A stretch of DNA of 64,000 nt from Apodemus sylvaticus (GCF_947179515.1 NC_067480.1:10676201-10740200), one strand, 5' to 3'. Positions 35,091-46,649 are shown, counted from the stretch's first letter. The notes: generated from the letters alone by a model not told the origin. Made by a program: numbers and translations.

Positions 35091-36120
35091 TGCTCCCTCT
35101 GTTCTCACCCGGCCTGTGCTCCCTGCTCCCTCTGTTCTCACCTATCCTGTGCTCCCTGCTCCCTCTGTTCTCACCTATCCTGTGCTCCCTGCTCCCTCTG
35201 TTCTCACCTATCCTGTGCTCCCTGCTCCCTCTGTTCTCACCCGGCCTGTGCTTCCTGCTCCCTCTGTTCTCACCCGGCCTGTGCTCCCTGCTCCCTCTGT
35301 TCTCACCCAGCCTGTGCTCCCTGCTCCCTCTGTTCTCACCTATCCTGTGCTCCCTGCTCCCTCTGTTCTCACCTATCCTGTGCTCCCTGCTCCCTCTGTT
35401 CTCACTCAGCCTGTGCTCCCTGCTCCCTCTGTTCTCACCCGGCCTGTGCTCCCTGCTCCCTCTGTTCTCACCCAGCCTGTGCTCCCTGCTCCCTCTGTTC
35501 TCACCCGGCCTGTGCTCCCTGCTCCCTCTGTTCTCACCCAGCCTGTGCTCCCTGCTCCCTCTGTTCTCACCCGGCCTGTGCTCCCTGCTCCCTCTGTTCT
35601 CACCCAGCCTGTGCTCCCTGCTCCCTCTGTTCTCACCCGGCCTGTGCTCCCTGCTCCCTCTGTTCTCACCTATCCTGTGCTCCCTGCTCCCTCTGTTCTC
35701 ACCTATCCTGTGCTCCCTGCTCCCTCTGTTCTCACCCGGCCTGTGCTCCCTGCTCCCTCTGTTCTCACCCGGCCTGTGCTCCCTGCTCCCTCTGTTCTCA
35801 CCTATCCTGTGCTCCCTGCTCCCTCTGTTCTCACCTATCCTGTGCTCCCTGCTCCCTCTGTTCTCACCTATCCTGTGCTCCCTGCTCCCTCTGTTCTCAC
35901 TCAGCCTGTGCTCCCTGCTCCCTCTGTTCTCACCCGGCCTGTGCTCCCTGCTCCCTCTGTTCTCACCCAGCCTGTGCTCCCTGCTCCCTCTGTTCTCACC
36001 CGGCCTGTGCTCCCTTCTCCCTCTGTTCTCACCCAAGCTGTGCTCCCTGCTCCCTCTGTTCTCACTCAGCCTGTGCTCCCTGCTCCCTCTGTTCTCACCC
36101 GGCCTGTGCTCCCTGCTCCC
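35091..36120 (+). repeat. 33-bp minisatellite, 31 units, with 15-unit higher-order period
   Basis: Thirty-one head-to-tail 33-bp units, each starting TGCTCCCTCTGTTCTCAC, plus a 7-bp partial unit. Variation is concentrated at the bases after CTCAC: CCGG, CTAT, CCAG or the rare TCAG form. Counting units from the left, the TCAG form occurs at units 10, 25 and 30; units 10 and 25 lie exactly 495 bp (15 units) apart and their neighbours match, showing a past block duplication. Because 33 is divisible by 3, several frames remain open on both strands (461 and 398 codons plus, 351 minus); these are period effects. The plus strand is pyrimidine-rich and the minus strand carries regular GGG runs. Confidence 0.98.
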
Positions 36121-36121
36121 T

Positions 36122-36395
36122 ACCTTTGTGACGTCCATCAGAACTGGACTGTCGTTCAGTGCCGCGCATGCACTGTGTGTATCGTCTATTGTGTATCAAG
36201 TGTTCCTGCCCACGTGGGACTGGCCCTGCTTTGTAGCCAGCCTGGTTCCTACTCCCACAGGCTAGAGAGCACACTTCACTTCACTTTCTCTGACAGTTAC
36301 AGGTTTGTCTTCGCTCCCCTCACAGCCTCCTGTGTAGGCCTGATCACACCATGTGACACGCTGCAGCAAGTCCTTCCTGTGGTCCCTTCCTTTTG
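36122..36395. other. Unique non-coding DNA
   Basis: No gene or recognised repeat. Confidence 0.45.
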
Positions 36396-36397
36396 GA

Positions 36398-36468
36398 TGT
36401 GGAAATCTTTGAGGCATGGATTATAGCACACTTGTATCTCTGATTCCTAGCACAGTGCCAGTCACTAA
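36398..36468 (+). repeat. L2-like 3' fragment
   Basis: GAGGCATGGATTATAGCACA, TCTCTGATTCCTAGCACAGT and GCCAGTCACTAAC resemble the ancient L2 3' end. Short. Confidence 0.4.
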
Positions 36469-37368
36469 CTATTGCTACAAAGCAGCTCTATGGTTAGATC
36501 TTCCTGCTCATGGTCAGCGAGCCAGCCCCAAGCCACTTTTACACCTTTGGTTTATTCAGCAGAGTTGGCTGTCACTCTGGGGAAGAGACCAGGGAAGTGT
36601 ACAGCAGTCTGCATGTGGTGACTTACTAAGGTTAAGTTGTGCCCAAGAACCAAGGCAAATAAATGAACTACCTGGCACACGGGAAAATGACACTCCCACA
36701 GGAGCAGGACTGAAGAGGGTCTGAGAGCAGTTGCGGGCACCAAGTTCTGCGCCTGTGCCCCACCCCCCTCACCACATCAGTCCTGGCTTTGACTAATCCG
36801 AATATCAGTTTCCACAACAGAATAAGGCCCAGGGATTTGTCTCTGAAGTGGGAAGAAGGGCTGGCAGATTAATTTTAGCGTTGGAATAGATGTGCTGAGA
36901 CAGTCCCTGCAGTAAGTGTGGATTTTATTGCATAGTTCCAGGTAAAGCCCTGAGCTTCCCCTGCCGCTGTGGGACCAGGCGAGCTCACGGATGAGTCGGC
37001 GCTCTACAGAGGATGCTGGGAGCTCAGGATGTCGCTAGCCACACGTTCAGCCAGTTACTGACAGTGACAGCCAGTCACACTACACTGTCGATCATCGCAG
37101 GGTTGGAAGGACCCAACAACTACAGTGATTTGGGGTGATAGATAAATAATAGACGTAGTCCTCCTGTTATAAGACCTGTTATATACAACATTGTACCTTG
37201 GGGATGTGAACTTTTTATCATGATCCATGTATTATATGAAGATACACCATGATGGAGCAGTGAGGCGTGCTCCTCACACTGTAGCTGCTCAAGGAAGCCA
37301 AGCGCATGCTCCAGGGAACTTGGCGAATGAAAGCGAGAGGGAGCCACGTGGCACGAGGACAGAAGCCA
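36469..37368. other. Unique non-coding DNA
   Basis: No gene or recognised repeat. Confidence 0.45.
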
Positions 37369-37371
37369 TCT

Positions 37372-37445
37372 TCTATTTTGACACAGGGTCTGACCGTGTA
37401 GACCCAGCTAGCCTGAAACTCAATACATAGCCCAGGAGTTGCGGA
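37372..37445 (-). repeat. B1 SINE fragment, antisense
   Basis: TTGACACAGGGTCTGACCGT, ACCCAGCTAGCCTGAAACTC and ACATAGCCCAGGAGTTG match the reversed 3' half of B1. Confidence 0.6.
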
Positions 37446-37459
37446 GGCAGGGTAGTATG

Positions 37460-37620
37460 GGGGCTTGTGTGTCTGTCTGTGTCCATTTATGTGTGCCTGT
37501 GTGTGTGTCTGTGTGTCTATGTCCATGTACACATGCCTGGGTGTGTCTGTGTATATGTGTCTGTGAATCTGTTTCCATGCTGGTGTGTGTGTGTGTCTGT
37601 GTGAGTATGTTTGTGTGTAT
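37460..37620. repeat. GT-rich imperfect simple repeat
   Basis: GTGT/CTGT/ATGT words with a loose repeat of TGTGTCTGTGTCCAT(G/T)-type blocks. Open frames on both strands are artefacts. Confidence 0.85.
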
Positions 37621-38220
37621 AATGATCATCTCAAAACGCTCATTTTCTATGTAACTGACTAAGAAGTTGAGTCTGCATGGGATAGTTCTAAATACTTATA
37701 AATACACCTCTTTATAGAAAGTGGTTTTTCTGCTCCGCCATCACCAAGACGGTGAGCAATAATTTCACCAGTCAGTGTCCTTAAATGGACATTAATGACA
37801 AGCCTGTGTACCAAAGGCCACTGTGTGGGAGAGCAGTTTGATGGCCCAAGCACTCATCAGAACTATGGTGGCATGTGTGTAAGAGATGGCTCTTTGATGT
37901 AAGCACCGGGCTGTTGCCATGGAGACTATATGATTCAAGTCTCTTCCTGATACTGAAGCACCTGATTTTCACGTCTCCACTAATTTCCACAGAGCCTTGA
38001 CCAGAGTTGACATTTTCAACTGTAATGTGCCAGGCATTAAGAAAAAGAGCAATCTAATAGTATTATTATTCATAAATTAAAGGTACAAATGTTTTGATAA
38101 ATGCAATAATCCATATAAGTATAAAAAATAAAGCAAATTCTTTTTAAATATTACTTTAGCATTAAGGCAGGGTTATTTTACAAATCGTATTATACTTTAT
38201 GTTTAGATAAAAATGAAATC
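37621..38220. other. Unique non-coding DNA
   Basis: No gene or recognised repeat. Confidence 0.45.
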
Positions 38221-38223
38221 TTG

Positions 38224-38267
<44 letters not shown>
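38224..38267. repeat. (TA)n microsatellite
   Basis: About 21 perfect TA units; easily unwound or cruciform-forming. Confidence 0.95.
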
Positions 38268-38269
<2 letters not shown>

Positions 38270-38273
<4 letters not shown>

Positions 38274-39130
38274 GTAAGACATACCACAATATGTACAAGA
38301 AGTGGGTTATGGAGGATGAGTTGGGAGCCACATTATCTGCTAATAGGTAAGGGCTGGAAGAGGAAGCTGTTGTTCAGGGGTCTTCCAGGGGCACCTGTGT
38401 AAGGATCTGCTTCGAACCGTTGTGCTGGCCCTGAAGGAAGGAGTCCATGGAACAGGGCACCATGAAGGCTCTCTGGAGACCACACAGCTAACTGACTTGG
38501 GCTATAGTGCTTTGTGTAGACAGCCAGGAACTGGCATAACTATAAAAGGAAAGCACTTTGGGCTTGTCATTTTTCACAAAAAGGGAGGTGCACTGTGGGC
38601 GGTCCTGTTTGTCAGCCGGCCGTGGCGAGGCTCACTGACTTGTCCATACTCATCGTCAACCCCAAGAGCAGAGACTTTTATGTCAGTGCAGAAGGCAATA
38701 GAGCAGGGGAAACACCACTGACAATGAGGGAGGGACAGGAAGATATCGGGCCCCTGTCATTCCTAGTGTTTTCTAAGACCCCGTCTCTGTCTGACATACC
38801 CCAGTTATCACCATGATGGGGGAATTAGGCCTTCTACCTCTGTGTCATGACCTCTGAACTGTTCCATCTCAGAGTACCACATCAATAGCCAAAATGTCCT
38901 ACAAGGACACAAGGCCCGCCTCTCCACGCAGAATGCTCCAGACACTGAATTGCTGTTGAGGGATACATTCCCCATGTCGATGGCTCCCCCTTCGCCTCTG
39001 GGGATGACAGATCATCTTAAAGCAGCTCCACAGATATGAACAACAAAGGTCCATCTTCAGTTTTGTAGGTTTTCTTCTCAGTTAATAGACTTATTAAATA
39101 CAAAGACTGTAATCACCATTTACATATACA
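38270..39130. other. Unique non-coding DNA
   Basis: No gene recognised. Overlapping 99- and 73-codon plus-strand frames at 38422-38816 have no domain. Confidence 0.45.
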
Positions 39131-39141
39131 CACACATATTT

Positions 39142-39474
39142 GTGTTTTTGATGTGTGTGTACACATGAATGCATCTTTGCGTGTATGAGGATGCAGGTGT
39201 GTGGACATGCATGTAAAAGCTCAAGATTGTCACAGGGGCTCGACTTCTGTCACCATCTACATTAGTCATTGAGGCAGTCTCTCACTGAACTCTGAGCTTG
39301 TCAGTTCTAGCTATGGCCATATCGCCTTGTAACTCCTGTTTCTGCCTCCTGGATACTGAGATTGTAAGTAGCTACCATACCTGTCCATACGTCCTAGAGA
39401 TGGGGACGCCAGTCCTCACACTTGTGTGGCAACTGCTTCGCCCTCTGAGCCATCCCCTCAGCCCACCATCGAAT
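39142..39474 (-). repeat. SINE B4A, antisense
   Basis: GT-rich start, GGTGTGTGGACATGCATGTA, TTGAGGCAGTCTCTCACTGA, TTTCTGCCTCCTGGATACTG and CCTCTGAGCCATCCCCTCAG follow the full reversed B4A order. Confidence 0.85.
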
Positions 39475-39522
39475 TTTAAAGTAGACTTACGATGTACTGT
39501 GCAGCCAAAGTACAATCAAGAA

Positions 39523-40085
<563 letters not shown>

Positions 40086-40088
40086 GCC

Positions 40089-40190
40089 TTTGGCACACAG
40101 GACTGTCTTACAAAGTTCTGGTGTAAGGAATTGTGATCCTTTTGCACACAGGACTGTCTTACAAAGTTCTGGTGTAAGGGGTTGTGATCC
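40089..40190. repeat. 51-bp tandem duplication
   Basis: Two adjacent copies (40089-40139 and 40140-40190) sharing GCACACAGGACTGTCTTACA and differing at a few bases, for example AATT versus GGTT before GTGATCC. Confidence 0.92.
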
Positions 40191-40720
40191 TTGACACTGG
40201 AACATTAAGAAAACACAAAGGGAAAAAAAAAGGAGTAATCTAGATGTGACTACATTAAGCAAGAGTAACATGTGAACTTAAAATCTCAGGAATTGTGAAG
40301 GCTGCAAATTACATCCTAATTGTGAAATCCACGCAAATTCTCTTCACACCCTCTCAACACTGTCGCTGCCTAGACTTGATTACTCATACAAACCAAGGCT
40401 TCATCTTGGAGACACTCATTTTCATTGCTTTTCTTAATTTATTTTCCTAAATTATCTAGTAAACAGAACATTCTGCCCACCCCCACGAAATAGGTCTCCT
40501 GAGGCTTTAGTACATGTGCACAGGCGTTCATCGCATTGCGTTAGCCTGGGGTGAAGAGTGCATAATTCCAAAATCACTCATTTCTTTTATTGGCTCTATG
40601 TGAGATATTTTCTGTGGATCAGCTACAGAACAAGTTAATTTTCACTGTGGGGAATGAACTAATTATACTATCTCTCAGAACATTCTGGGTGTCAGACTCT
40701 TAACAGGAATGTTCTTGAAT
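40191..40720. other. Unique AT-rich DNA
   Basis: No gene or recognised repeat. Confidence 0.45.
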
Positions 40721-40724
40721 TTCA

Positions 40725-40885
40725 AAAGCACCTATACAAAGGGTTGGAATCCCTACTCTCTACTCTCAGATAAAGAAACCAAGACTTGAGCTTAAAAAGC
40801 TTGCCCAAGGTTAGATGGCCAATTGCACAGAGTAGTCTGTTTAGTCTCTGACATCTAACCAGTGTACTTGTACCTATACCTTTGG
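40725..40885 (-). repeat. MIR SINE, antisense
   Basis: CTCTCAGATAAAGAAACCAAG, then AAGCTTGCCCAAGGTTAGAT follow the reversed MIR core. Confidence 0.65.
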
Positions 40886-42320
40886 AAAGAAAACCAGATG
40901 TTGCCAGCACCATGCTGTATTCATGGGACAGAGTTTTGAAACCTTAGTATTTGTGTGCCAGGTAGGCAAGCACACTGGAATGACAGATTCTTGTTATAGC
41001 TGTAGGAATTCCAGGGATTTGAACTTTTAACAAGTGTACTAAGTAATTCTGAAATATTTCTATTAATTAGCTTCTAAAGGTGTAAGTATAATCATATCTA
41101 TCTTCCATTCATCTTTCATTCATCTATTTTATCATGTCTAGGGGAGTTTTTGTAGTAACTTTCCTTAGTGTAGAAAAAAAAAAAACCCTCGTGTTTTCGA
41201 TAGTTTTTATGTCCACCCCCTTATTTGTAAGAGTCTTTCTCTGTTCATTGTCTTCATCCCAAGAAAACCAGAATTGAATTTGCTTTTTTGAGGTTAGTTT
41301 CATAGATCATTGGCTGTGTGTGTGCATGTATGTGTATGTATAATTTTGTGTTTGTGTATGAAGTTAATGCAAGTGTTATTAAAGTTGTTTTCACTCTAAT
41401 GGGATCATAATTTAATACTGATAGCTGTCAGTGTCTTGAAGAACCTTTCTTTCAACTCTTTTAGCCCTAAGTATTGATTGTAATTAATAGACTCAAGTTC
41501 TTGAAGAGGTAGGCTCTTCTGAATCCAGCAATAAGTTACTTTGGAAATCTATGCCTCAGAAATAATAATGAATTGGAGTAAAAGTTGTGGAACAAGACCT
41601 TTTGTGATAGAATTTTTAGTTTATGAAATTTGATCTTTCATAATTTGGTACATTTTTATTGGAAAGTTCTGTTGGTAACACTAAAGTGCTGCCACACTTT
41701 GTAATATTTGAAAAGGTCTGCTTCAGATCAGTTTCACAGTCAGTGGAATAATCACATTTATCTACTTGGCAACCTTTTGTCAAGGTCAACTGCAGTAGCC
41801 CTGAGCTGCCAACTTGGCCAAGGGAAGGGTATTTGTGATCTCTCTTAACTATTCCCTTTTGAACGTGAACCATCTTCTTGATAGTCATCATCATTAACTA
41901 TTTGTTTTGATTTTTAAAAGTAATTCAACTGCTTCCGACACTGCTCCTCTAACAAGTTTTCTTTCTCCTAAGAAGATGTGTGTAGGTTAGAAGAGTGCCT
42001 GTGGTCTGTATTGGATGAGTCGTGCTTTTGCTCTGCATTTCTTCCCATTGTATGCATCAGTTTTATTCATAAAATGTCTACTTGTCGCAGGCATTCTCAT
42101 ATCAGCGATATAACAGAAGATGAAATCCTTTACAGCTCACTGGCTTTACTCCGTGAAAGGGAGATTTTAAAGAGATGCTTGAAGTGTGTGTGGTCCTCGG
42201 GCGACCTGCTTAAGGTGTGTCAATGAATTGATGAGTGAGTCCACCCTGGGGCTTTGTAGTGAATCTGCCCTGAACATCTGTACTGGATCAGAGCAGAAAT
42301 TGTAATATCTGCAATTCTCA
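40886..42320. other. Unique AT-rich DNA
   Basis: No gene or recognised repeat; a weak TTCATTCATC repeat near 41,105 and a GT-rich patch near 41,310-41,360. Confidence 0.45.
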
Positions 42321-42329
42321 AGCCTAAGT

Positions 42330-42900
42330 TTATGAACAGTAGAAGCAAAGCTCGGGCTTCCTATAATTACCCTCCCGATTCTCCCCTGCCTGTCGGGTCT
42401 GCTGGCCTTTTCCAGCCGTTTCACCTTCCAGCAGAAGTTTATCTCAACTTGCCTTTACTTGGAGTCATCTGTGATCAAAATTACTTTCTCTCCATCTGCT
42501 TTCTTCTCATTCATCTCTGCTTTTAAAATGTTTTCTCTCTGTCGGCTCATGAATATGCCATGGCATGCCAGCCTTCCTGGTCTAATTAGGAGAGAGATCC
42601 TTGACTTTGCAGATTGTCATTCTCCCTGTGTCCCAGTCCAAACAATTAAAATCAGCGCCTTTGCCTCCTAATGAGTCCTCAAATTGGATGGAGGGAATTG
42701 AAACCGAGTGTTTTCCTTTTTACAGCCCGCCCGCCCGCCCCCTGAAGCAGCTCTTCCTCGCAACTTCCAGGCCCACTGCTTATGACGCATCTGTGATTCA
42801 GCCTCGATTCTGAACCGATACTTCCTAATGTGACAGCCTTAGTCCCTTGCAGTCATTACTAATTTAAACTTTTTGTCTGTGATTCAAATATGTGCCAGAA
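42330..42900. promoter_or_regulatory. Repeat-free candidate regulatory block
   Basis: About 0.57 kb without visible retroelements, with GTCTAATTAGG, CCTAATGAG and AACAATTAAAA words, a (CCCG)n-like patch at 42726-42742, and a strong acceptor-like TTTTCCTTTTTACAG ending at 42725. No partner donor or coding frame is evident. Regulatory role inferred only. Confidence 0.3.
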
Positions 42901-42954
42901 GAAGTATTTAAATAGCCTCATTTCATAAAGAATATAATATAGTTATTTTTATCT

Positions 42955-43145
42955 ATCTTACTGTGGCATGTGTGACTGTGTGTGTGCTTGTGTATCTGTT
43001 TATGTGCAATTGCACATGTTTATTCAGGCCCTGTCTCTTGTGTTGTTTTTGTTTGTTTGGAACACTTTTTTATTGGTTTCAAATACACCGAGTAGTCAGA
43101 AGGTCCTCAGCCAAAGAGGACCTGGGACGCCGTGTTCTCCTTCCG
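42955..43145. other. GT-rich and unique DNA
   Basis: Short TGTGTGACTGTGTGTGTG-type patch, then unique sequence. Confidence 0.4.
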
Positions 43146-43147
43146 TG

Positions 43148-43266
43148 GAACGGAATCACGAGCACAGGGCCTCATGCGCTGCTGTTTGCTGTGTGCTCTC
43201 GGGCTCTAGTCCAGGTCCCTGTGCTTTCCAGGCAAGCACTTTTCTGACTAAGCTATCGCCAGCCTC
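43148..43266 (-). repeat. B4/ID-type SINE fragment, antisense
   Basis: CAGGGCCTCATGCGCTGCTG, CCAGGCAAGCACTTTTCTGA and TAAGCTATCGCCAGCCTCCC match reversed ID-like heads. Confidence 0.55.
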
Positions 43267-43269
43267 CCC

Positions 43270-43930
43270 CATTTTGTTAGGTATGTATCTGTAGTATTTA
43301 CCTTTGTCTTACTTGAAAACAGTATATTAAATGTTTTAAAGTCCCAGTGAGTCAGAACTTAGTTTCCTTGCTCTTAGTATTTAAATATAAACTGATAAGC
43401 ATCTCATTTATTTTCAGAGATATGTCAATAACAAATGGCATAGAAACAATCAAAATGAAAATCTAGAATTCTACATGCAGATATGTATTTCATACATATA
43501 TGAAAAGCCTTTTGAGAAGTATAAGACAATTTACAGTTCTGTCATTAGTAACAATATGATACATGTGATTAAGTATTATAATTGATGAGCCCAGTCAATG
43601 CTCTTTTATTTCAGAGGAAAGAAAAATCAATGTGAATTAATTATTTTGAAAAGCTTCATTGAGGATCTGGTATTTGCACTTGCCCTTGAAAGATGGACAC
43701 AATTTCAATATATTTGCCACCCCAAAGACCTCTATTGATTTCATTTAGATGCTGAAAAAGAAGCCAAGGGTTCTTTTCAGCTCTCATGCAAGGATAGCCT
43801 GGGGAATGGGGAATGCCATGTCATTATGGGAGAAAGACGCCAGGCACGCTGGCTTGAGAGGAGATAAAGATTCTGGTTTGGACTTTGCAAAGTGCGATGT
43901 CTGCTCCTGCTGTAGAGGTGGTGGGATCCA
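43270..43930. other. Unique DNA, possibly LTR-element leader at its right end
   Basis: No gene recognised. If the LTR to the right belongs to a longer provirus, its leader would run leftward from 43936; I see no gag-like frame. Confidence 0.4.
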
Positions 43931-43936
43931 GGAGAA

Positions 43937-43944
43937 GGGCGCCA
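43937..43944 (-). other. tRNA-Lys-like primer-binding site start
   Basis: Minus strand TGGCGCCC, one base after the LTR end, matches the first eight bases of the tRNA-Lys primer-binding site used by ERVK/betaretrovirus-like elements. The next bases do not match, so the site is short or decayed. Confidence 0.45.
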
Positions 43945-43945
43945 G

Positions 43946-44870
43946 TGAATGAGGTGGAATGAAGTTCATGCAATAGCCAGCTTTATTCAGAGCATCAGAC
44001 AGTTTATACCCTGGGGTTAGGAAAGGTCACCCCAGTAAAGTTCTCACGGGTTCAAGCTGCATCCAAGGACAAGGACAAGCTTCCTGTGGCACAAACATGC
44101 TTTACCACCGGCATGTGCAGAGAGGAGTTTAAACTTTTAATCGAATGACACCAGCAGGCAATGATGAGTATCTGAAGTAAACTCACTCCACTACACCTGA
44201 GAGGGGCGTGAAGACACATTCCACGAACAAGTCCTCGATTGAAGGAACATGAGGTGACAACTCTCGTCTTCTTGGAGTTTTCTCACAAGTATTCACAGCT
44301 CTCCTCACAGGACTCCATTCTTGGACTGCGTTCCTGCTATGTCCAACAAGAAGGTAGGAGTACTGAGACCAGATGAGACATGAGGGCTGGAAATGAGAAC
44401 AGACATTGGGCAGAGTCTGTAACACAGGGAGGTGAAGAGATCCAGGCCGGCAGCAGGGCGTTCCCGCCTCCCATTTCCTCATGCATACAGTGGACCCTTG
44501 GAGCTGAGGCCATGGCCCTGAGGTAGACACCTGCCAGCCCGTGCAAGTGCTTCAGCTCAGCTGGGAACTGACTCAGAGGAAACCTCGCAGAAGTTCCCAT
44601 ATATGAGCAATCGCTGAACTCAGGGAGGTGTGTCCGACCTCTGAGAAGGGTAGCTGTCCAGTGGGGATAAAGGAACAAGGCCTGAGCCTTGAGGACAGAA
44701 GACATGAGGTGCCATAGAGGGGAGAAGCAAGGTTCAAACTGAGGTAACCAGCTTGGCAGGCCACGGCAGAGCGGGCAGGGCAAGGGGCCGTGACAGCAGT
44801 GTGTCTGTCCCCCATACTTTTGTCTGGTCTTGTGTCTGGAGACACAAGACACCATATGTGTCTCACTAGA
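43946..44870 (-). mobile_element. ERVK-like LTR, antisense
   Basis: Read on the minus strand, the 3' part has GGTATAAACTG (44003-44008), AATAAA (43982-43987) followed by GCTGGCTATTGC, and ends ...CATTCA directly before the primer-binding-like TGGCGCCC. This is the layout of a retroviral 5' LTR. The upstream boundary (about 44,860-44,890) is uncertain; a candidate start lies near the short palindrome around TGTCTGGAGACACAAG at 44832-44850. The open frames of 115-172 codons inside resemble no retroviral protein I recognise. The family is not named. It is an old genomic copy with no intact coding region. Confidence 0.55.
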
Positions 44871-44889
44871 GCAGGGTTTCTCAAAAAGA

Positions 44890-45712
44890 CATGGTCACAA
44901 AGCATCGCTTGTGTACATAGTATGTATATATGAGTATATAGGTATGAGAAACGTGAAGTCTCATTCACATACACAATGCCATTTAGCTGGATTGTGTGAA
45001 TAGTTTAATACACACTATTTGTGCCACTTAAAGAATTTAAATGGTTTTGCTTTCACCTTTGGTTATCTCTCCTAGGTCTGAGTTTTTAATGCATTTAACC
45101 ATTTAAAATGGAATCCCCCAACCCCCCTAAATATATATCTTAGGGTTCTGAGGCATTTGATAATGTATTGAAATAACACTCGGAACTGAGCCCTGAATTG
45201 AGCAAACATTGGAAGATCTTCCCTCCACAGTCTGCAAAGGCCTACCAGCACTTCTTTCATACTTAACCCTTTCATTGTCACTGATTATGTCAGGATGCTC
45301 ATTATCTCCAGCAGGTCTGTCCTGAAGTCTACACGAAGCTAATAAGGTTAGTTGTCAAACACGACGCTGAGTTTCAGTAATACTGAGTCAAAGCGTGAAA
45401 ACTTGCCAACACCTGAAAATTATCTGCTGGAGTTTCAAGACTGTTAGCAATACAGATAAAAAAATGATTTTTAAAAAATTTTTACTACTAAAAGAGTTAG
45501 GTGATTATAAATGAATGTGAAAAAGCAACTGTAAAAATAAACAAAAGGTTGGAAGCAGAGACACAGCCTCCCCCTCCTCCGGCCCTCCTGGCTTCCTCTG
45601 CTTCTGTCCTCAGCACCCAGCATGCTGCTCCCTGTCCTGGAAACCCCTGCTGACCTGATGACCCACCTGGTGCCAAGGTTGCTTCAGGTTACAGCTGGCA
45701 GCATTCCTCAGG
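44890..45712. other. Unique non-coding DNA
   Basis: No gene or recognised repeat. Confidence 0.45.
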
Positions 45713-45715
45713 CCT

Positions 45716-45792
45716 AGGCCTCCCTCCCCTCCCTTTCCTCCCCTCCCCTCCCTTTCCTCCCCTCCCCTCCCTTTCCTCCCCTTCTCCTCTAC
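45716..45792. repeat. 21-bp pyrimidine-rich tandem repeat
   Basis: About three and a half copies of a CCCTTTCCTCCCCTCCCCT-type unit; polypurine on the minus strand. Confidence 0.9.
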
Positions 45793-46074
45793 TCCTACTA
45801 AATATCCCTGCACACATCTATATTTAAAACCAAAATATTATGTTTATACTTATGTTTATGGGGGCAAGATAAGGTATGTGACCATTATAAGGACTGCAAA
45901 GCTCTATAGTTTTCAAGACCTGGTTTTGTACAAGTAGGGATTGTCTGCGTAGGTCCTGCTTTCTGCCCACAGAACTATCATTGTCACAGCTGAGCTGTTA
46001 AAATGACCATCTTGTACTTTATCTTCATATTTTGCATCTAGTTAGCCTTCAACACTAAACTGCTTACAATGACA

Positions 46075-46240
46075 AGTGGTTATTTTAACACACTGTCCTA
46101 CCTACAACGTTATTTATTTGTATCACAATGGCTTCTTCATTTTTAGAGAGGTAAACTGAGACTTAGAGAGCTAAAGTTAATTTCCTGGGTGGCGCAGGCC
46201 GACAAATGTGAGCGCCCGGACTCAGAGCCTGTTGGCCTGG
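46075..46240 (-). repeat. MIR SINE, antisense
   Basis: TTTAGAGAGGTAAACTGAGA, CTTAGAGAGCTAAAGTTAAT and GCGCCCGGACTCAGAGCCTG follow the reversed MIR order. Confidence 0.7.
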
Positions 46241-46640
46241 CTCTCATGTCCTGCCCTTTATTGATTAGCCATCTGAGTGAGAACATGCTCAAGGCTGGGG
46301 TGTAACAGTGAACCAGCTTTCTTCCCGACCTCATAGGGCTGTTTAGCATGGTCTGGTTACTGCATCTCCTCAGGTAGCCCAACTGGCTAAACTATGCCTG
46401 CTATTAACTGCCAAAATAGGTGCTTTCTCAGGTTCCAAGGGACATCAGCTAAACACCTGTTCTGCCAGAATCTTGAGACTGTCTTTTCTTACAGCCAGTG
46501 TGATGGTTACTGAATAGGTGTCCTCACAGCTACAATGTGCTTTAGTTATTGTGACTCTATTGCTTTCCGAGTCTTTCAGCATTCTTTTTGGCAGAAGAAT
46601 AGGTAAGGAATATAAGATGAAAATTAAGCAAGAATATTTC
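46241..46640. other. Unique non-coding DNA
   Basis: No gene or recognised repeat. Confidence 0.45.
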
Positions 46641-46649
46641 CTATATGCA

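Noticed and set aside
35091..36120. Regular 33-bp repeats resembling a CRISPR array
   Set aside because: The units are directly adjacent with no unique spacers, and the genome is mammalian.
35041..36426. A 461-codon plus-strand frame (and 398-codon plus, 351-codon minus frames) that could be read as a proline-rich repeat protein
   Set aside because: The unit is 33 bp, so any stop-free frame stays open through the array on both strands; no conserved flanking domain, start context or exon structure supports translation.
37420..37654. Histidine/threonine-rich and cysteine/valine-rich frames on opposite strands
   Set aside because: They are translations of a GT-rich simple repeat; the same applies to 928-1119, 21804-22096, 39298-39663 and 49432-49710.
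38270..39060. Possible processed pseudogene or DNA transposon because of several gene-like frames
   Set aside because: No recognisable protein, no A tail, no terminal inverted repeats.
44183..44974. Minus-strand frames of 115-172 codons in the LTR-like region, considered as LTR-encoded protein
   Set aside because: No resemblance to a known retroviral protein that I can support; overlapping frames occur in all registers of a GC-rich LTR.
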